From: Agelas oroides
Lineage: Eukaryota; Porifera; Demospongiae; Agelasida; Agelasidae
DNA length: 64,000 nucleotides
Assembly: GCA_949130485.1 (NCBI GenBank)
Contig: OX422183.1
Span: 9,824,636-9,888,635 of the forward strand
Direction: 5' to 3'
The notes beneath the pieces were generated by a model, which was not told where the DNA came from, did not search any database, and saw only the letters and a list, made by a program, of their open reading frames with translations. Every line of letters begins with the position of its first letter. Position 1 is the stretch's first letter. Position numbers and translations under genes: made by a program. This document shows positions 55,446-64,000 of the stretch, piece by piece.

Positions 55446-55808
55446 GAGGGCGTACATGTATCTCATTGCATCATAGCAACCGCTGCTACGTTGCCATCTT
55501 GATAGGCAAAGGGACAGTTTTTAATGGGACTTACGTACTAGCATGTTGAACTCTCCATGCTAGAAACGATCCTACAAGTAGCATTCCTTTCTTATACACG
55601 TATGTTAACTGTCATGATTATATAGCTCTCTGCATAGTATAAAGTTGAAGCTAAATGCATGCTCCGTACCTTGAAGCGAGTTTGTAGAGTAGGCCTCACC
55701 GTACAATTTTCCTATTCATTGCCTCTCAAGATGGCGGCGCATATATGGAAGTATGCGGAAACATGCACAAATTGCCTACCAATGACGTCACATGCATGCC
55801 CTCTATAG
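55446..55808. mobile_element. TAGAGGGC-ended MITE
   Basis: AATAGAGGGCGTACATG and ATGCATGCCCTCTATAG ends, TA (or ATAG) duplication. The related segment 54540-54740 lacks it, giving an empty-site comparison. The interior includes CAAGATGGCGGCGC. Confidence 0.6.
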
Positions 55809-56224
55809 AAGTCAAAATTATTGAGCTGTACTAAAAATAGAACACTTGGTCATGTTCTTAGCAACAATGGCTTATGTCTATACAGGTGGTAAATTCCGAC
55901 CGGTTTCAAATTTTACAAAGTTACATGCTCTTAGACTCATTCCCAGTCCTACACCACAGCTATCGTTGCTTTGATGTAACAAACCAAAAAATTGTCCCTA
56001 TGGACATGTCTTAAACTGTTGTTAGATACATTAATTTTTATACATTTTTGCAATTGTAAAATTATTTTGCTAAACAAATGACCTTTTCCAAAGTGGAGAA
56101 GACTTCTTCAAAAGATGCAGAAGGCCTTGTACATATGCACATACTGAACTAAACAGGAAGTTTATGGTGCTTTGCTTTGGTTTTCCACAGTCTCATTAAG
56201 CCCTCTGATACTTGGTTAATAAAA

Positions 56225-56998
56225 TCAAAAGCTGTCTTTGCGGCACAGTAAAAGCATAGTAGCACAAACAATTCTTGAAGAAGGGATACACATATCTTGT
56301 ACTTTCAGAACAGCTGTCAAAAAAGCACCAACAAATATGAATGTACTGCTATAAGATAAGTTCCAGTAACACAAAATATGATCACTAACATAATTGCACA
56401 ATGCTTTGAAACAGCAGAGAAAGTGGTCAGTGTAGCTACAATAAAACATGCTACCGTGCACACACTAAACTAGAGGCGACAGTCAAGCACACAAGAAGTT
56501 CATGAATATACAATGAGTATGTGCCATGTAGCTTGTGAATGGACACACAGGAATGGTATAAATGGGGCATTGTAACTTCTTGTCACAAATCAAGTTCAGT
56601 TATCTCTTGAATCCATATTGAAAGAATAGGTTTACCTCCAAACATCCTGGGTGAAGGTCCCACTGACAGAAGTTGTGATTCTTGTGGTTTTGATAGTCCT
56701 GATGAAGGTTGCGGTCGCTAGGGTTAGAGGTGTAAATTTGTAGTATCTAGAGTACATGTGCTACACAGCAAACTTATCCAGCAATGGTGTGGACAGCTGA
56801 AAAATACGTACATGTGGAGATAGTTTTCGTGAAACAGCTTCATCAGACACAGGTGGCTCACTATGAGGAAAAGTTATAAATGAGAACACTACATATGGCA
56901 GCAAACCTAGAAATACTCATACCTTTTGTCCCCTTCTTCTTCAGTCGCATCTTCTACATCACAGTCACAACTTGCGCAACCATTGTTTTCATTTTCCT
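56225..56998 (-). CDS. Copy 2 of the tail exons, with alternative short terminus
   Basis: Exons 56998-56923, 56860-56812 and 56717-56636 parallel copy 1 (EENENN, SEPPVSDEAV, RPQ...PRMFG). The next acceptor (TTTTTTGACAG) leads in phase to 56313-56225, AVLKVQDMCIPSSRIVCATM to a stop after CRKDSF. Copy 2 thus ends without the ITIM-like LTYENL and Death-like exons of copy 1. Confidence 0.45.
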
Positions 56999-58317
56999 CT
57001 ATTGGAATAACAAAAGAGGAACTTTGAAAGCATTACTGTTGACTCATCTCCCTCCCCCTCACTCCACCACACCCATCAGGAGTTCTACTGCTCATTCATG
57101 TCAGGATCTTCCAGCAATATACTATTCACAGAAACGTCATAATTGGCACATACACTCACGCACACAGACACATGCACATACTTCAGGATGTCATTCCCCT
57201 CCCCACTTCAAAGTAAATTTGATACTTCTAAGGTATTTTAAGGGCCAAATGCCAATAGATCCTCCCCCCCCCCCCCCCCCCCCCCCCCACCACCACCAAT
57301 TTTAGCTCTAGTTCTATGTTACATCCATGCATCAATATCTATAAATTGCCCTGAAGGAATTTGGAGCTAAGAGGATTTTGGAGAGTGCCAGTGTTCTAGA
57401 AGCAGAAGGAAAACCAGTTGTTCTATATATAGTGAAGAGTAGGGAGGAAAGGGTGGAAGAACTGCAATGACCACTTCATATGGTGGAGAGGGTGTGAAGC
57501 AACACCTCTATGAAGTCAACCATGTTCCTTATGTAATGCGACAAGATCTAACTTGAGACCTTGAAACATGCTACTGTAGATCAGGAAAACTTCGCTGTTT
57601 AAATAAGCCAACCACGAAATGTTAATGCACAAAAACTTAATTTGCACGCAAAGGAAAATGAATGTTTATGCGTGTGTGCAAAAAGGCCGAGGAAAGAATG
57701 AATTTTATCATGACTATGAAACCTCGAGTCTCCCTTGAGGCAGGTTGCTAGCATGGATGGTGCCATCTCAGAATGGACAAAAATGCCACACCTTCCAAGA
57801 TAAGTGTTTGATTGCTTTTGTTTCATGACAGCCATAGCCGATAACTATCCTGATTGGCTCTACTGCACAGACTAAATGGTACACGGTAGCCAGGAAGGGG
57901 CTCGTCCATATTGTAACCTGCAAGCTGGATCAAATACGGTGGTGGATTCAAGCAAGAGCTTTCCAATTAATACAACTCAGAGTGTCATCACTGGATCCAC
58001 AACAAGTGGAAGGCAGTATATCTAGCAGGCAAGGTGTTATGCTAGGCCTATTAACAAACGTGGGTCCTCTTTCATGGACAAATCTAGAAACATTTGAAAG
58101 ACACCCACCATCACTTTGGTGAACATGTAAGGTGCACCACCCATGGGCACTCCTTTGCCAGACAGCATGTGCAGTATAGAATGTAATCTAATTCCTGGTT
58201 TATTTAAATACTCAGAAAACAAATACCTACATGGTTCAAAGAGTTTATCTGCAAACTGGTCCCAAACACACGAAAGTACCTCTTAATACTATAGAAGTTA
58301 CAAATCATAGAGTGTGA

Positions 58318-61300
58318 TTACACACTTTGGTTTGGTAGTGGTAGAGGGGTCTCTGCACCCAGAGAGGTGGCTTCCTCTGGCAGTGTCTTTGGTGGGAGGA
58401 TGTCAGAATACAGAACCCTGTCATCATCCTGTGAAGGGGGCTTAACTTTCATGTGGTCCGGGACTGTTTTCACCGCAGCATAGTGAAGACCAGGTTGCTA
58501 CAGAGCATAGGCGTCCTGGTGATTCAAGTGCTTAAGGCTACATTATTACCAGTTGTCACACAGCAGAATGCTTATGCTTCTTTTTGTGTACAAAACTAAA
58601 CTATCAATACCATGTGCAATGGCAGTACAAACATAGAGCATACCTGACTTGTGCCCTGGCTCTGTTCAATTTCGTCAGCAGTACCATGTGCTGATGGTAC
58701 AGAGTGTTGGGCCTCACGTCGTGCAACACTATCATAAGTAGGTGGTGGCAAATCTGGGGCCTAAATAAGTTATCAATACATCAGATTAAACACCAAGAAA
58801 AAATATATTAGGGCAAGTCTAAGTGAGCCCCTCACTAGCAGTATTGCATTGCGTATGCATGTGTGTATGCTTGCTTGTTTGTATTTCAAATGAACATATT
58901 CGAATGTTTCATGAAGATTGAATGTCCACGTACAGCCAAAAGCGAAAGTGAAGGGCTACTGCCAGACTGCAGTGTCAGCATAAAGGAGACTAGGAATGAA
59001 GATGGCTCAAGTTGAAACACACATGGCAACTTACCTCTAGGCTACCTCAACTACGTACCAAGACAGACAAGGCAGGCTGCTCACAGGTGGTAGAAATTAA
59101 TTTATGCACAGTGGTTTGAACTCACTGCAGGTAAGGGCCATGCATGAACCATGCTCATAGGTACACGGTAGGAATTCAGCTCATTATTGAATGTGAAGCT
59201 TCAGTAGCCTTGTTCCCAGGCCTCCTCCGATTTTTGTTCTTCGGTTTGCATTCAGTATAATACATGGAAGCAGAAATTATAATGAACGCAAACCGAAGAA
59301 CAAAAAACAGGGGAGGACCGGGAATGAGGCTAAAGCTTCATAGTAGCTGGCCTGCAGCTGGATAGACAACGGCTGCACTGTTTGCAAAAATATCAGCAGT
59401 GTGCTGCTTGCTCAGGCTTACCCCATGATGATGAAGCATCTCCAGGTTAGGTTTCAAGACTGTACATGTAAATGATGATTTAAGCACTATGATATATCGT
59501 GATAATCAAAGGGATTAAATGATTAGATGTCCAGCATGTGTAGTAGTTGTACTTGCCAGACAAACCATCACGAGCCCAACTAAAAAAAGAGCCCAGATGT
59601 TTTGGCTTGTACCTAAACAATACTGTGGGCAGCTATCTTCAGTAATAGATGTTACAGAGGAATGACAATATACGTAGCAGGAGCAAGAAGGTAAGAACAA
59701 TAGGTGATTGCAATCTCAAGTAGGTACATGTAGGTACAAGTATTCAATCATATGATTGTTGCAGGGTTGTGTCACATCAGTAAAGTAGAAAATACCTGAG
59801 GGCTTTCAGCAGCACCGTCAGTCACAGGTCGAAGAGACTGTAATGAGATGTACACTGTACATAATACTTGCAGTTCAAGCTATAGAAGCACTAAATGTGA
59901 AATGTGGCCGTCTGAAAGGTTTGTAAATAATAGTTACATTCCCCAGACGAAACAGCATGAGCCCGAAGAGCAAACGTTGTTCTGTGTGGGGATGTGATTT
60001 ATTTGTTAGATGTTACCCCTAGCAACTTGCTGCCACATCCATTATCACCTCTAACCATTCCAGTTTGTGTGATTCAAGTTTAACCCTATACCCCCGACGC
60101 GCATGCGCAGAAATCAATCTCGTAACCACGTGATAAGATATTGAAAAAATGGCGATTTTGGTCGTGATGATTCATAGCATTATATCTTGTAAAGTAGCTG
60201 AGTTCACAGGTTGGTAGTTAGGCTTAGCTAATCAAAAACAAACCTGCTTTACTCAGGAAGTAGTCATACAAGTTGACAGTGAAGTTCGACTAAGCTACAA
60301 CGGTTGAAGTGCGGGTAATCGCTATCCATTGGAAATGACTGAAGATCCGTGGCCAAACTTCCAGTGAAAGGTACATTTTCATTGTTGCTTAGATGATTAG
60401 CCATAAACAATTCTGTAGAACATGTTGCGCGTGGGATACAAGCTGTTCTGTGACGGTGCTAAGTTCAACACAATCAGCAGGCAAACTTCGAATGCGATTT
60501 CCGGGGATAGTCCCTATGGGACACTCCGGCTAATTATGCTTCGATCGACTTCCTGTGGCTTATAATAACTAGGTACTAACTCAAAAACGTGCAGCTGTGG
60601 CGATAAATAGCCAGAAACTAACTCGGGCGCATATGGGCGCTATTGGGTTTAAAGGTTGTAAAAATTCCGGGCACATACGGGTGCTATCGGGGTTAAAGGG
60701 TTAAAGATTTGGTTGCTAAGCAACATCCAACAACATAACATACAGCATGTGATGATAGAACCTTCTCTCTATGAAATACAATGTGACTATAGGAACTCCA
60801 TCCCTATATATAGTACGTCCCAAAAGTCCTTGAACAAAAGATGCATCTGGACGCAGAGATCCTGTTGCGTCTAGATGCATTCGGACGTTTAATTTTCTGT
60901 GTGCAGACGCAGACACACACATGCAAACACAGACGCACGCTGCAAACATGCGAACGCAGATGGACACGGACGTACGCAGACGCAAGCAGATGAACGCAGA
61001 TGCAAGCAGACGAGCACACACGTACGCAGATGAATGCAAGGCAAATGGCATCCAATGTGTGGGCGGACACAACCTCAAGACGCGTCCAGACGTCAGACGT
61101 TTGTTCAAAGACTTTCGGGATGTACTATACACTATATATCACTCATTCTCAATGTTTGGTTGCTTAGCAACCTATTATGATTTGCTATACATGGATGTAG
61201 TATGCAAGGCAAATATAAACATACACACCTCAGGTTTAGTATATCGTTCTTCCATTGAGAGTCCACCATTCCAGAAAGATACTTGTGATTCTGTAGTCTA

Positions 61301-62104
61301 TCACAATGAGAAACAAATCAATAGTGTAAATGAGTATTGAGGATTACCATGCTTGTAAAGTGTTGCATGTCCAGTATGTGTAGCAGCTGCACTTACAAAA
61401 GTAACACAAGCCCATTTAAAATAACAAGTTTTTGTCTAGTATATGGCTCATATGAACACTGGATCGCAAACTTCAGCATAATGTTGTTACATTAGGGTAA
61501 CAACATTTTGCTGAAGTTTGCAATCCAGTATTGTTGTACCTGAGGAGTTTCAGGGGCATCAGGGACATCAGGGACATTGATGGCATCAGGGACATCGATG
61601 GCAAGATGAGACTTGTCTGTAGGCCAGGAAACAAATGAGGGTAATAATACAAACCTCACAGTCAACAATGGTATATTCACATCAATACTCACAGGCATGG
61701 TGTTTCCTCCAGCACATAACAAATATGGCCAATGCACCTATCACTGCACAAGTAGCTGAGTTGGTAGTGCGTGGAGTCTTCCCCCGGCTAATGTTGTAGA
61801 CAAACACACAGTACCAGAGGTCAGAGTCCACTCCAGTGATATCCAGGGAGAAGGGACGAACCCAGGTAAGGAGGACGAATGACCGGTGAGAGTGCACTGT
61901 AAGGTTCTCCACAGCAGCTAGAAGACCTAAGGAAAGACATTGCATGTTTTAAAGAAATGTTCTGAGTGGGTATACTTTCAAGAAGCTATAACTACAAAAT
62001 ATGCTCTCAGAACACAACTTTGTCCCTTAGTCAACCTTTGCACCCTAACAAACATTACAAATTCATGATTCAAGCTTTTACACATACTCACCATGCTGTA
62101 CCAT
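58318..62104 (-). CDS. FN3-like/TM ITIM receptor, copy 2
   Basis: Exons 62104-62092, 61926-61693, 61616-61540, 59837-59796, 58760-58644 and 58497-58318 correspond one to one to copy 1. All motifs (FN3-like W, membrane helix, PPPTY, LHYAAV, VLYSDI) are kept. The only change I noted in the exons I compared is Phe to Ser in the exon after the membrane helix (KFHLAID to KSHLAID). Intact frames in both copies suggest that both are, or recently were, functional. Confidence 0.52.
59205..59332. mobile_element. Copy 2 of the TAGCCTTG-ended MITE
   Basis: Same element and flanks as 50353-50480, duplicated with the segment. Confidence 0.7.
60084..60700. mobile_element. Copy 2 of the piggyBac-type MITE
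   Basis: TTAA-flanked counterpart of 51232-51849, with small indels. Confidence 0.7.
60711..61172. mobile_element. Copy 2 of the GACGCA-rich element
   Basis: Counterpart of 51860-52321. Confidence 0.55.
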
Positions 62105-63592
62105 TATATCCTTCAGTGTGAGAAGCAGTTAGAAGTTTAGTACACAGTGGCATGTACCATAGAGTGCTCTATGGTACATGAAGAAGATCCCAAAATCCCA
62201 TGGGATGGCTTTTGGCAATGCTGGACAACCTTTGTGATCTTCACAGCATGTCTACATTATTAAAGTCAGTTCTCACTAGCATTGTCTAGCACCTCTTAGC
62301 TTCAGTAAACACCAGTGCAACAGGTATATGTTATTACATGAGAAGTACAATAATGTTTATGTTGCACAAGGGATTGATGTTGACTCAAGGGCAAAGCCAG
62401 AGGGTTAATATCAACCCCTCGTGCAACATAACACGATATTGCACTTACACTCATGTAATAACATACTTGATGCACAAGTACAATACGGCTGTTTACAAAT
62501 AGCGCATCCTAGATATGAGAATGTAATGGAAGACAGTGAATTGGCAAGCATTTTCAGCCAGCAAATATGCTTATGGAGGCCTAGCTAGTCTAGTGAGCTG
62601 TAACACAGCAGCATTGAACTACCTACTGTGCTGCAGCGTTTTGAAGGCTAATTACTTGCCAATGTCCTCCACTATTGTCTTTTCAGCGTACGTATACCCA
62701 GTGTGCAAAATGACTCTGAGTATCCATGTCCAAAACATCTCTGCAGTCAAGGCAGAGTTGGATCCATGACAAAGGGGCTTCCGCTCGCGTTGACTTGAAA
62801 CCAAGATGCTCAGCCATGATGCAAATGGGCAACTAGCTTGCTACCTAGCCACTCTCAATAGCTAGCAATTGTGAAACAATGGTTCAAGCTGGCAGTAGAG
62901 TGCCACATGATGCTGGTATTTGAATACAAACTGGTCCTAGCGCTGGATCAACCACCTGGCAACTGAACTTATCATCGACATCTGTCAGGGTAATGGCTAG
63001 CTGCCGGAAAGCAGTAGCGTCTGTCTATCCGCATGTGGTTACACACATCATGTAAGCACTGTGCCGCTGCATCTTTGGCTGTCAAGTTGTGCTAGTACTG
63101 AGACAGTACAGGGGCTCTATAGTGCTGGTGGTAGCTCTCGTAGTGAGGACTGAGGGGAATTGGTCCTTCCCACATTGCAAGAACAAACTTTTTGGTTTCT
63201 CTGTGCTGCAGTTGACAACTTCAAGCAAATTAACTGTGTGCTCCTATATACACACACTCAACCACTAATTGCCAAGTATACACCATTGACTCCGCAATAT
63301 ACTCCCTGAAGTAGCAACTGCAGGGAGTGTATTGCTGAGTCTGGGTTTTGATCTGCCCACACACTTTAGTATATCTAGAGCACATAAGAACGGGCGGCTG
63401 GAGTAAGAGCGTGTAACTCCCCATAGTCTGGTCAAATTTATTGAACTGTACTAAAAATAGAACACCCGGTCACGTACTTAGCAACTTATGTATACTCACA
63501 GCTGCACAGTATGTGTTAATATTTTTAGAACTTGTGGGAAATTCAGACCAGTTTCAAATTTTACAAAATTACCCTGACTGTTTAGACTAATA

Positions 63593-64000
63593 CTGTATAG
63601 TGCTAAATTTTCAAGGGTCTAAATTATCGCGAATGGTGGTTTTTGAAGATTTCGTTGAAATAATTTCACGAATTCGCTGTCTAAACCATGCACACGCGCA
63701 TGCCACAACGTAATATATAGTATGGGCGTGGCATACAAGCAAGTTCTATCTAATATGCACTGTCCACACCGTCATCCGCGCTCGACCTCACACCTGTCAG
63801 TACCTGTCAGTACAGCAATGTGTACTTGGAAGGTATCTCTTTGGAGAGCGTCCCTCGCAGATTCAGGAGCATAGCCCCGGGATGTTGTCCATCAACGCTC
63901 TTGCACGCGAAAACTGTAGTTTACGTGTCAAAAATTCGCATTGAAATAATTTCGCGAATGGTTGAAAATTTGCGAAATTCGCGAAATTAAAGACACGCAA
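63593..64000. mobile_element. Copy 2 of the CTGTATAGTGC MITE, truncated by window end
   Basis: Counterpart of 54742-55149; the right terminus lies outside the window. Confidence 0.65.

Larger units (their letters stand above)
56325..64000. repeat. Tandem segmental duplication, copy 2 (runs off the window)
   Basis: Matches 46131-55149. It lacks the 46334-46900 insertion and 774 bp corresponding to about 47797-48570, including the Death exon. Otherwise nearly identical, with scattered single differences and small indels. Confidence 0.9.

Noticed and set aside
1..64000. CRISPR array or bacterial operon
   Set aside because: Repeats are transposon or satellite in nature and genes have spliceosomal introns.

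Overview
This is animal nuclear DNA. Genes are split into many short exons with GT-AG introns, most of the window is non-coding and repeat-rich, and there are no bacterial-style operons. A marine invertebrate, most plausibly a sponge, fits the Death-domain and transposon-protein style, but that assignment is inferred from protein flavour only. No rRNA, tRNA or CRISPR was seen.

Layout. 1-8.2 kb is non-coding and dense in small terminal-inverted-repeat (TIR) elements; three adjacent ones carry clear 9-bp target duplications. 8.3-10.1 kb (minus) holds a PHD-finger gene with an internally repeated, frameshifted linker. 10.2-15.4 kb is repeats: a piggyBac-type MITE, a TTCGAG microsatellite, a fold-back element with a telomere-like loop and a decayed repeat field. 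15.4-16.4 kb (minus) encodes a P-loop NTPase.

18,957-29,065 looks like one 10.1-kb pogo/Tigger-type transposon with a TA target duplication. It carries psq/CENP-B HTH, DDD transposase and coiled-coil/RG/PHD segments, broken by two frameshifts and a stop. Its 3' part was invaded by several Helitron-like elements, some nested, with relics of a 23-residue-repeat (STPR-like) plus Helitron N-terminal protein. 29.5-33.1 kb is a G-poor TGCAACAC satellite interrupted by two MITEs. 33.1-41.4 kb has a hypothetical ORF, a decayed LINE reverse transcriptase and several fold-back elements.

41.5-64.0 kb is the most interesting part: a minus-strand, multi-exon locus duplicated in tandem (about 46.1-55.1 kb and 56.3 kb to the window end). 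Exon joins that agree in phase predict (i) a membrane protein with an FN3-like segment, one transmembrane helix, a PPPTY motif and two ITIM-like tyrosine motifs, and (ii) a downstream exon chain with another ITIM-like motif (LTYENL) leading into a Death-like domain. A second Death domain lies in copy 1 only. The two copies are almost identical right of about 47.27/56.90 kb and clearly diverged to the left. They differ in their 3' exons: the Death exon is missing from copy 2, which instead has a short alternative tail. This suggests a lineage-specific family of ITIM/Death receptors undergoing duplication, gene conversion and tail swapping. All exon models are read by eye and need transcript support.
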